Shown one piece after another: positions 34,628 through 45,171 of a DNA stretch of 64,000 nucleotides. Under the pieces are notes generated by a model. It was not told the origin of the DNA. It saw nothing but the letters and a program-made list of their open reading frames with translations, and made no database searches. The translations under genes and the position numbers were made by a program. The DNA comes from Cerrena zonata (taxonomy: Eukaryota; Basidiomycota; Agaricomycetes; Polyporales; Cerrenaceae): NCBI GenBank assembly GCA_038087015.1, contig JASBNA010000005.1, positions 1,054,001 through 1,118,000 of the forward strand, written 5' to 3'. Numbering within the stretch: the stretch's first letter is position 1; every line of letters starts with the position of its first letter.

Positions 34628-37600
34628 CCAGATTACCTGGCTTAGGCTGGCCTTCTGGTCTTCTCTGCCATTCCATCCGCAATAAAAGTGAAGTAAATAT
34701 ATTTATTACTGGATATCCTTACACATTGTCTATCTACATGTCAATATGCTATTGCGAGCACTACAAACGGTTGCTAAAGAAATCATCCAACAGATCCAAT
34801 CCACCATCCCCAGTCCATTTCCGACATTCATGTCTGAAGTTCAATTCCGCCAATGGTCGCCTCGCCACCCGCACAATCAATGTACCGTCATCTGTAATTC
34901 GGCACCGCGGTGGTTATGGTTTCCGGTTGAACTCGCGCCATATGGCAAAATGAAGGCGGTTGCTCGATACGCAGACGTCGTCTTCATGACCATGACGAGG
35001 CGAGTGAGTACAATTGCGGCTCAGGGCTGTCTGTAATGGTCTTAACGGACAGAGAGCGATGGTATGTAGCTCTTTGAGTGTCTGTAACCTACAGTAGAAT
35101 TATGAATAAAGTTCCGAAGTCCCCCAAATGTTGAGCCCAGCCCACAAGTTACGAAGGGTAAGTCAGGATGGGTAATCGAAGCCACCTACCAGACAAAGAA
35201 GAACAAAGGTCGCCGATATCTGGTACCGAGTGGTGACTGCTTGTAAGCAAACAATGCCGGTGCCGTCGGGACGATCTGTAAGGAAGCAGATCAAATGGTG
35301 AGGGTGCGGTTATTGCACATTGCTACCATATAAGCTATGGGGATTACCATTTCGCTATGGCATAGATATAACCGCAGGCAACAGCACGATGGGGATGGTA
35401 GACCCCTTCGACAGAACGGAAGGTTTATTACTATTCCTGAAGCTCGTCAGAGGTTAACTAAGTGGGGAGAGTCACGAGATAGCACTGGATCTGCGAGCTT
35501 AGTTGCTATATGTTTTGGTAAGGTGGAAGCGAAGGGCGATCATAATCTAGAGCATGCTCGGTGCACCATGGTTAGAATCGACATCGGAGTAAGTGACTTA
35601 TCCATGAATGGGTTTGGGTTTGAGGATGAAGTTGCGAAGACACCAAGTTCAACCATGATTTCGGCCGGTGGGGTGTAGCCGACAACAGTGGTGATTGGAA
35701 GTCCTTGAATTCAAACATAATAGTCATGGCTCAGAAAGTCGTATTCAGGTTGGTGGTGTGTAGGATAAGTCATCTGCATTTGGTTCTGATCTGTATTCGA
35801 CGTCGATATGATAAACAAATAATACTTACTTAGATCAGAGCATACACCCACACCGAGCGATGGCATTTCTTCGCGACATACGGAAGCCTTTAACATTCAA
35901 CAAGATACCACGTGGCACGAATATGTATAGCGGAGGCCGTGGGTGAAGGTCAATCATTTGAGTTGTGGTAATACCCTTCGACGTGAATCCTCAAGTAAAT
36001 AGTCATGAAGGTATTGAACGCATGGTCCGTAATCGTTCATAGAGGGAGATCTGAGTATCATTCGAGTGGTCTAGTAGTCATGTCTATGAGACCGCCAGGT
36101 TAGAAGTAGCCCTTAATTATCATAGGCAGTATGAAGGTGTGAGATAACAGCAAAGGAGTCTTCAAGGTGTAAGTAGAATCTTGTTCGAGCTGGGAATCGT
36201 GTAAAATGATCCCTGTAGTCCAGCAATGAATGCCGTGACCAGCTTGGATCGTTGGCGTTCCGATAATACACACCTATAGACCAGACATTAGTCGACACAT
36301 ACACACACATACTGAGCAAGGAGTAACACCTCTATACAGACTAACAAACGAACATTTCGACAAACGATGCATCAACCATGCAAAACAGCATTTACCCAGT
36401 GAGTTAGCAGGCGACTCTTGTTTGTAGTTTGATAGTTGGATTAAATGGAGATTCAAACATACCTGAGGATTTATATCAGGCTCAACACGAGCCTTGAGCT
36501 TGAGAAATGTCGACAAAGTCAGTATGTATGTTCAATTTACGCCACTAACCCTAAGGTTAAGTACTCTAGCAGGAATAGGCAGTTCTTGTGGAAACGCCGA
36601 GTTGTCCAGTTGTTGTAACGCCTTCTGACTCTTACACCGAACTCCTTGAGTCGAGTTTCATTTCTCTCATGTCCTCAATTTGCTGCTTGAATCTCTCTCC
36701 CGTTCTTTCGTGCTGAACGTGACGAACAAAGGTGCCGGATAGATTTGGATAAGCATAGTCTCACATGAACTTTTACGAATGACTGTTGCGGTGAGCACTC
36801 CTGCAATCCACTCTGTGGGATATTTACCACCTTCTGCTATCGTAGGCTGCTATATACTTCTATCTCTCCTTCTCAACTAACCTAATCGACTAACGGTCGC
36901 ACTCACCAACGATAATCCTGACGACGGCTGCAATATGTGTTGCCCGATACTTGTGCTTTCTCTCTACCCCACAATGAATGCCTACTGTACTATGGCTACC
37001 TCGGAATCCGATACATCAATCGATCACACACCGTTTGCATGTTGTGCGAGCACCTCTGAGTCAGCTAACCTGCCGTATTATCAATACCTGAAGTGCTACA
37101 CAATGGATCGGTCGGGCTAACGAGTAGGTGAGTAGCTCATGACCAGCTAACGACCATCTCTAATCGTATGCACTAGGTCCGAGTCCATTACGGAGAAGGA
37201 CTTCCACACAATACGATATGAATCCCGCGGTCACAATGGCTGTAGAATACCTCCCTCTTTACTAGACCTGACATGGAGGTCTCCTTACACCTCCAACGTG
37301 AACACACCCTTATGCCATGGTATAATTCGATCTCTCAAAGGTGCGCTACTATCAACGATACTATGAAGATCCTTATACTTACATGGACTATATCAGTTCC
37401 TCCAACACTTGTATGTCGTTCATAACCTAATGCTTAACTCTCGCCTTCACGAAGCACGCAGATCGTTATCCACCCCTTCTATATATGTTCATGCCCAATG
37501 TCAATTCCTCGTCGTGCCGCTTTCATGGGGGCTTATTACAATAATCTTTGCCCGATTCTCTTGCGGCTCTCGCACATGTTGTATGCCTTACATGTCAATA

Positions 37601-38305
37601 CAGAATTCGTTCAGACTCTCAGTACCGATCTCAACGCTGTATGCGCCTGAGAGACCAAGATGGCAAATTTCTCGGCAATAGTGTTACATTCAGGCAAATC
37701 GGGAAGCATGTCCAGTACCGGGTAGTGCTTTATCGTATGCGTTTCGCTACATGGAGAGACGACAACTTGAAACCTTGAATTCATTTCGAGGCATTTATTG
37801 AGAACCGTACGCGCTCAGCTGTCACAAACTGATGTGCGCGTGCAATGAGACCTCGCAGGCACTCTCACCACCGTTGAAACGACAGCGTACGTTGCTACCA
37901 TTCCCTTTTCTCTTTCTTTTAGTTCCACGCAATCGCTCATATCCCAGGCTCTTAGTACTCAAGCTCGATATTGCTTTGTATGTACAAGCTTCTCGTGGAA
38001 TGTACTGTTCCTGCTCTCATCGAAACCACGTTCACAGGGAGTCGTCGAACATTTCTACCTCTATCGAGCAGTTGTATCGATACCTGACTTTAGGTATGTG
38101 TTCTCGTCTTGTTTTGCTTTCATGTTCATGCGATCTCACGCGTATCCCCCCTCTCACTTTTCAGTCGAGCCTATATCTCTGCGAGTGCCTCTCACAGATT
38201 GATCTGAGACGTATCATATATCTGCGAGCTTGTACGTGATCTTACGACGAGAGCAATTTGCTACGGTTTATGACTCGGGTACTATGATAGGTTCCGTGTT
38301 GTGAG
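34628..38305. other. 3.7-kb gene-free centre of the KDZ element
   Basis: No ORF here shows a domain or a paralogue in the window. It contains the presumed divergent promoters of the accessory gene and the transposase. The base composition is ordinary and the 17-bp motif is absent. It could hold decayed cargo. Confidence 0.4.
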
Positions 38306-41300
38306 ATGGAGCCAGAGCCAGATCCGATCCATCACCAGCTACCAGACCTGTCAAAACGCAAACGGAGACCAAAAAATACGGGGAAATTCACCAAGATAGC
38401 GGGTCCCAAGAAAGCAAACACTTCTAACTATCAAATTCGAAAGCTGGATGGGGGACATTTAGGACAGACTCGTACCCGCCGTATGGATCAAAACACTCAA
38501 GCCGCGCGGGAAGAAGTCAACGATGATCAGGTTCAGGTGGGCGTTGAGCAGGATGATCTAGGTGACGATGGTGCTGGTCCTAGCTGCGAGGGGGTGGGTG
38601 ATTCTGAAGAGACCACAGGCAAAGCTACGCCTCGACGTCCCCCACGACCAGGACGGCGGAATACATGGTCGGTGAGTAGCTTGCGATCAGGAGTATGAGT
38701 TTTTAGTTAACGTTCTCTTAGGATCGAGTGGAGCAGTTTCTGCCATATCGTGACCTCTATCTAGCAGAGCTTCTACGCCACGATGGTATGGGAGATGCCT
38801 CGGATGATTATATCTGCACTAGTTGTGGCGAAGCAGGAACTGCCACGTACCGCTGTTGTGACTGTGCGTACTCACCATTGTGTTGTCGCAACTGTCTTCT
38901 GGAGGCACATGACTCATTACCATTGCATCGCATTGAGGTATGCCCAATGCTATTTGTCTTGTTCGGTGCTTACTTGGATGTAGGAATGGACCGGGAAATA
39001 CTTTATGAAGGCGTCCCTTAAGAAGCTTGGGCTCCGTGTTCAACTTGGTCATAGCGGCGGTCCATGCCCATGTCCGGGACGTCATAACCATAAGTTTATA
39101 GTTGGCAACCTCAACGGATTTCATGAAGTTGATGTCCGGTTTTGCGCCTGCTATGACAACAACGGTGAATTTCTCTTTTATTGGCAGCAACTTCTTCAAA
39201 TTGGGTGGTTCCCGGCTACCCAAGAGCGTCCGACAACTGCTTTCACATTCGACCTCCTCAACTTTCTGCACCAATTGAACCAGCAAGGGAAAACAAGCTT
39301 GTATGATTTTCACAAGACCCTTTTGCGGATAACCGACAACTCAATACCCTTGACTGTTGTAAGCTCCTCATATTCAACTATTAGTTTGTAATACTGCTGA
39401 TACCCTCATTGTAGAATCGATATGATCAGCTGTCAACTGTTCTCAGATTTTGGCGCCATCTGATGATGCTTAAACGTGCTGGTCGTGGTCATGACCCTGA
39501 TGGTATTGATAATACTGCTGCTGGTGAATTAGCAGTTGAGTGCCCTGCTTGTCCTCATCCAGGCAAGAACCTTCCAGTAGGTTGGGAGAATGCTCCTCCT
39601 GGTATCTTGTAAGTTCTGGATTAACTTTCAGAAGTTCTTTTAATTAAATCTATATAGATGGCTATATACCCTCTTCTTGATGGTTGATGCCAATTTCAAG
39701 CTCAAGTTAAAGGACAAAGGGATTATTGATACTTATCTATCTCCTGGGTGGGCCTACTTTGTAAATGAAGAGAAGTTTCAGAAATATCTTTCAAAGCATG
39801 CTGGGAAAGACCAAGCAGAGGTAATGCAGTCTATTTAGATTGAGATTGATTTCTGATTAAATTGTTTGTCAGACCAACACTTGCTCAGCAGAACATCGAG
39901 CTATTGCAAATGCAAATTTACACAAAGAGGGATATCTAGCATCTGGTGTTGCTGCTATTCTTTGTGGAAGACATGCTCTTGTGAGACCTAATGGTGTAGG
40001 AGATCTTCAAAAGGGTGAAAGGTAATATTCTAATCTGGTTTAAGATACTACCACATGCTAATCAGAATACTCTAGATATGTCAATATTGACTATTTGATC
40101 ATGTCTACTCTTTGGGGGATTTGGTATATTTTGCTTCTAATTTCCTATGACATTGCTTGCCAATTTTACAAGAACTTCTTCAAACGCATGATGAAGAACT
40201 TCCCTCCCACAATGCAGCTAGATACTGATCCTAGCAATATCAGTTGGGCAGTCCCCAAAAAGCATATTGCTGTTCATGGTCCAAACCACTCACAGTTTTC
40301 ACTCAACTTTCTTCCTGGTGTTGGAAAAACATATGGGGAGGGAATTGAATCTGGATGGTCTCATATGAATCCTATCTCTATGTCCACCAAGGAGATGGGG
40401 CCTGCTGTGAGGCATGAGACACTGGATGATCATTGGGGTTCCTGGAATTGGATGAAGATTCTAGCCCTTGGTAATAATGATTTATCTTATCTTATATTAT
40501 CTTTGCTAATTTTTATGTCAGGATGGCTATTGGCCAAGTCTTTGCTCCATGCATATTTGATGCAAGAAAAGCATAGGAAGATCTTTGAAGAGTATAATGT
40601 GACATTTCCTACTGATCTCACATATGCTTGGAGAAAACATATTGAGAAATGGAACAAGGACCATAGTGTTAAACCTGATCCTTATGAGGACATTGAAACA
40701 TGTAAGTGTTGATAAACTTTCAACTATAAAGATTAGCTTAATAGATATTATTAGATGTAACATTGCAGGAAGTTAGGCTCAAATTAGCTCAAGAAGAAGC
40801 TCAAGATATTGCCTTATCTGATGATGCTTGTAAAATGCCTCCAAGTGCTTTTCTTCATTTAGGTCTAGAACTTGAAGAGCAGCAGTAAGTCCTTCAACAT
40901 CAATTAAATTATCTTAACTAATCTTAACTTATACTTTAGACGTTCACTTCTTGCTCGAAGTCTTACCTCCAAAACTGCTACAGAGCTTGCTAGCTTGCAA
41001 GATAAGCGTAATCTTTTGATGCGGCGCATTTATAACTGGCAACAGATGCAAGATATCTATATGCCATTTGTTGTTTCTTTGCGACAGTCTTCTGATTCTC
41101 TTGAAGCAGAGGAATCTTCTCCAGAGCTTGCAGAAAAGGTCAACCTTTGGCTACCATCTGCTTCTCCACCTACCTTTAGGCCATCTATCAGCACCCTTAT
41201 CAACAAAGAGAAGAAACTCCGCTTAGCTCAAGCTCAAGATGCTTTATCTCATATATGACGACTTCGTCGCATTCTTACCAATGTCTCTCAGTTCAAACAC

Positions 41301-41999
41301 ACCAATATCTCTGGCACAGGCAACCGCTCTAACACTCGCATGAGAACTCTGTTCAACAAGTTCCAAACAAGAATCAAGCTAGCAGCATCAAGATATCGTG
41401 CTGCATATGCTGCATTACTTGTTATTGAGCCTGAGGGGCTGTGTTTAGGCAACTTGAAGAAGCTAAAGGATGAGGATATTAGGGGTCCTGGAAGAGAAGA
41501 GGAAGATGGATTTACAGAAGGGACATTTGAGCCCTCTTGGATTTGGTTAGTTCACACAGAAACTGACACTTCACAGGAATTCTCAAATGCAATGAGAGTG
41601 GAGTGGGCCAAAACCAAGGCAAGAGCAGAAAGATGGGCAGAGGAGGTGAGATTGTTGCAAGAAGAGATGAGAAGAGTACTGGAGTACTTTGAATGGAAGG
41701 CAAGGTGGTGGAGGATGAAGAAAACTGATAGAGCAGATGTTGATATAGGTGTTCAAAGAGGACTTCTAGCATATGCTGAGAAGCAAGCTACCATCTTTGA
41801 CAAATTGGGGAAAAAGTTTGCCCTTCAGTGGTCAGCAGTCCTCACCAAACATGGGTTGAGGGCAGATTGGCAAACAAGATATAGCAAGATGTCTAATTTG
41901 TTGTCATCATGGGAGATGTTAGAGGAAGCTGAACAAGAAAAGGAGAATGAGTCTGATTCAGATGATAATGAAGGGGATGATATCATGGACATAGATTAG
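38306..41999 (+). pseudogene. KDZ transposase with CxC2 cysteine cluster, one premature stop
   Basis: At least nine exons. The N-terminus is basic and hydrophilic. Then come the Cys motifs CTSCGEAGTATYRCCDC and CAYSPLCCRNC, and the CxC2 domain with WTGKYFMKASLKKLGLRVQL, PCPCPGRH, VRFCACYD and WFPATQERPTTAFTFDLL. The RNase-H-like catalytic core follows: LMVDANFKLKLKD (first D), SYDIACQFYKNFF (second D) and GEGIESGWSHMN (E). A long acidic, charged C-terminus ends DDIMDID. Exon 3 is about 38985-39360. An in-frame TGA at 41256-41258, inside SHI-stop-RLRRILTNV, separates the core from the last ~245 codons in the same frame. CGA to TGA would explain it. The catalytic residues are present. Confidence 0.88.
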
Positions 42000-42069
42000 A
42001 TTTGATAGTATATATTCCTTTGCTCCAGTTGTAAATGATCATTATTTATCTAGCCTGGTTGTAAGTCAA

Positions 42070-43720
42070 ATCTAATTACAAGTTGAATTATTGACAACCC
42101 AGCCTTTTGTATAAGATATTTTATAGAAATTGTACAGCTGAGTCACCTGTTACTGGGTATATATATACAATGGGGCCTTTTGTTATATATAGAATTTCTC
42201 TATTATACAGGTGGCTGGCTTGTGACTTCAAATATATCTATAACCCAGTGTTCTGTACAACCTACTATTATTTATTGTACAGCTCAACCTCCTGTTATTA
42301 AATAGGTAATCACAATCCAGCCTATTGTAGTATATTGCTATGTCTCATTTTACAACTGGGTCTTCTGTTTCTGGGTATTGATCTACAATCCAGCCTGCTG
42401 TATTACTTGCATATTGTCTATTTTACAATTGAGTCTTCTGTATTTAGGTATCAATCTACAATCCAGCCTATTGTAGTATATTGCTATGTCTCATTTTACA
42501 ACTGGGTCTTCTGTGTCTGGGTATTGATATACAATCCAGCCTATTGTGATATATGGCTATGTCTCATTTTACAACTGGGTCTTCTGTCTTCTCATAACTG
42601 CACTACAATTCAGCCTCTTGTATTACTTGCACATTGTCTAGTTTACAGTTGGATCTTCTGTTATTGAATATCATATAACAGTTCAGTCTATTGTACTATA
42701 TTCATATCTCTCTATTTACAATCCAGCCTTCTGTTACCAGATGTTAATCTACAACTGTGCCTGTTGTATTGTTAACTTACTTCTGTTTTTACAACTGGGT
42801 CTTCTGTCTTCTCATAGGTGCATTACAATCCAGCCTATTGTATTACTTGTACATTGTCTATTTTACAATTGAACCTTTTGTTCCTCGATATTGATCTACA
42901 GCCCAGCCTGTTGTAATATATAGTTGTATCTCATTCTACAACTGAGCCTTCTGTCCTCTGACAACTATACCACAATTCAGCCTATTGTACTATGTTCATA
43001 TTTCTATATTTACAATTCAGTCTTCTGTTAACTCAGGATAATACTACAGGCCAGTCTTCCATAATATCTATTCAACAGAAGGTCCATTTGTCATATAATG
43101 GTGAGCTACAATTGAGCCTTTTGTATAAATGACCACTCTACCTTTATACAACTGGCCCTTTTGTCACAGTATATCCAGCTACAATTGTGCTTGTTGTTTA
43201 ACTGAAGTTCTGCTTTTATACAACTCAGTCATTAATTTGTTTTCTTCACTATCACAAGTCACCCTTCTGTACAACATACTTTCTTCTAGATATACAGTAG
43301 AGTCATTTGTAAATATCTCTCTATTAACAAATCAGCCAGATGTACTATGCTCAACTGGTCTATTATACAATTGTGTGACCTGTTTATCCTAATCTAATAA
43401 CAGGTCAGCCTTCTGTATATTAAAGAGACTTAGCATACTACAACTAAGTCATCTGTTGACCAAAATTCATCCACAATCCACCCACTTATTTCACATTCTA
43501 CCTTGTCATTACACAACTTATTCACTTATCAACCATATATAAGTTACAAGTACATCACTTGTAAACTCTTTGTAGTTGTACAGATGACCTTTATACACAA
43601 TAGTATACAACTAATCCCCTTGTTATTCTATCTATATTGACAGCTGACTGGTCAATATAATATCAGTATATTATAGAATTATCTATGGTACAGTTGTTAA
43701 CCTACTGCAATTGTTTCTAG
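42070..43720 (-). repeat. Right subterminal array of the same 17-bp motif
   Basis: Inverted counterpart of the left array: motifs such as ACAATTGAGCCTTTTGT and ACAATCCAGCCTATTGT in the opposite orientation. The outer 1.27 kb repeats the left arm base for base with few differences. Inside about 42660 the two arms diverge but keep the motif. Confidence 0.88.
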
Positions 43721-43929
43721 ATACAAGTGTATCTCAAATAGACAACATCTCCTAAAGAGATATTAACAACTGGGTCTGCATATCACAAGACAGCTATTCA
43801 CAACTGAGTGGTTGTATATTGTTATTTAATATCCACTCACTTGTGTATTATTCACAGGTGACCTCAATATGCACAGAAACTTAGAGGCAATTGAGGGTTC
43901 TGTAATTACAAAGCTGTCAGGTACTAGTG
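42660..43929 (-). repeat. Right terminal inverted repeat of KDZ element, ~1.27 kb
   Basis: Reverse complement of 28947-30216, ending GGTACTAGTG at 43929, followed by the duplicated GTACTCC (43930-43936). Confidence 0.92.
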
Positions 43930-43960
43930 GTACTCCTACTTCTGGGATACTCACTGTTTT

Positions 43961-45154
43961 ATGCCCCAGACCCGCTCTGCATCTCACGCCCCAGACGCAT
44001 CACCCCTATTCACACCCCTACCTCCTACCACTCGTCCACGTAGGATTATGGATGCTACTAATCCCCCTGCTGAGCATCCTGGTATGGATGCACGTAACCC
44101 TCCTCCTGATCCTCCTCCCGAAGAACCACCCCGTCGCGCTTCTACCCCTCCCCGGAGAGCAACCACCCCTCCTCGTCGCACTATCAGCCCAGAGCTTCGA
44201 GACATCATGGGTGCTGTTCGCTCCTCCAATGTCCGATCCCCCGATACCTTCGATGGCTCTGACGCTAAGAAGCTGGCCTCATTCCTCCTCATGCTCTCCA
44301 TCTACTTCCAATCCCACCCTGGTCGTTTCAAAAACGATCGTGACAAGGTGCTCTTTGCCGTTTCCTACTTGAAAAGTACTCCCCTGGAGTATTTTGGTCC
44401 TGGTGTACAGGCCTCCGACCTCGGCGAAGAGGAGCCCGACTGGCTCTGGGACTACCCTCAGTTCGTTCGTGAACTCAGGGAAAACTTCGGAGAACAGGAT
44501 CCGATCGGAACCGCTCAGTCCAAGATTTCCACTCTTCGTATGAAGAATGACCAGAAATTCGCTGAATACTTGGTCAAGTTCAACAACTATGCTAACAAGA
44601 GTGGTTGGGACGAAGCTGCGCTCCGATATCGGCTTTACGACGGACTTCCTGATAGGATCAAGGACGAACTCTCCCGTTACCCCAAAATCGACGACCTCAG
44701 TGAACTCAAAAGCTTTGTACGTTCTGTTGACTCCCGCTACTGGGAACGTCAGGAAGAGAAACGTTGGACCAATCCCTCCTCTAATTGGGATCGGACCTCC
44801 GACACAGCCAAGAATTCTGGCAACAACAACCAGTCCTCTAACTCTTCCAAGAACAAGGGCAAGTCGTCGTCCTCCTCCTCCTCCTCTGCCAAACCCAACA
44901 AGTCCTCCAATTTCGCTACTTCCTCCGCTAAGCCTGCTGCCAACACTAACATGGACGGCAAGCTCAACAAGGAAGGCAAGCTCACCGATGCAGAGCGACA
45001 GCGCCGCATCGACAACAAGCTCTGCCTCTTCTGCGGACAGTCAGGACATATGGCTAGGGAATGCCCCAAGTCTACTTCCCGCGCTGCTAAGGCTCGTGGT
45101 GCCAAGGCTGGTGAAACATCAAGCCAGGCCACCCCTGCTCAGGGAAAAGCCTAA
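43961..45154 (+). CDS. Chromovirus Gag
   Basis: 397 codons starting MPQTRSASHAPDASPLF. A Pro/Arg-rich N-terminus precedes the capsid-like retrotransposon Gag region: SPDTFDGSDAKKLASFLLML, YFGPGV, LRENFGEQDPIGTAQSKIS, MKNDQKFAEYLVKFNNYANK, LYDGLPDRIKDELSR. A Ser/Asn/Lys-rich linker and a CCHC zinc knuckle CLFCGQSGHMAREC follow. It assembles the virus-like particle and binds element RNA. The frame is open from end to end. The leader between the 5' LTR and this ATG is only about 40 nt once the KDZ element is removed. Pol begins in another frame just downstream. Confidence 0.93.
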   Translation: MPQTRSASHAPDASPLFTPLPPTTRPRRIMDATNPPAEHPGMDARNPPPDPPPEEPPRRASTPPRRATTPPRRTISPELRDIMGAVRSSNVRSPDTFDGSDAKKLASFLLMLSIYFQSHPGRFKNDRDKVLFAVSYLKSTPLEYFGPGVQASDLGEEEPDWLWDYPQFVRELRENFGEQDPIGTAQSKISTLRMKNDQKFAEYLVKFNNYANKSGWDEAALRYRLYDGLPDRIKDELSRYPKIDDLSELKSFVRSVDSRYWERQEEKRWTNPSSNWDRTSDTAKNSGNNNQSSNSSKNKGKSSSSSSSSAKPNKSSNFATSSAKPAANTNMDGKLNKEGKLTDAERQRRIDNKLCLFCGQSGHMARECPKSTSRAAKARGAKAGETSSQATPAQGKA

Positions 45155-45171
45155 GCAACTCCCAGGATTCC

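Larger units (their letters stand above)
28947..43929 (+). mobile_element. KDZ-type DNA transposon, 14,983 bp
   Basis: The ends are exact inverted copies beginning CACTAGTACCTGACAGC. The inverted arms are near-identical over about 1.27 kb (28947-30216 and 42660-43929) and then continue as diverged repeats to about 31035 and 42070. The centre carries a KDZ transposase on plus (38306-41999) and a second gene on minus (31485-34627), arranged divergently. It inserted 15 bp inside the 5' LTR boundary of the chromovirus, within the short leader before gag. KDZ elements are abundant in basidiomycetes. The 7-bp target duplication and CACTA-like tip are noted separately. Confidence 0.93.
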
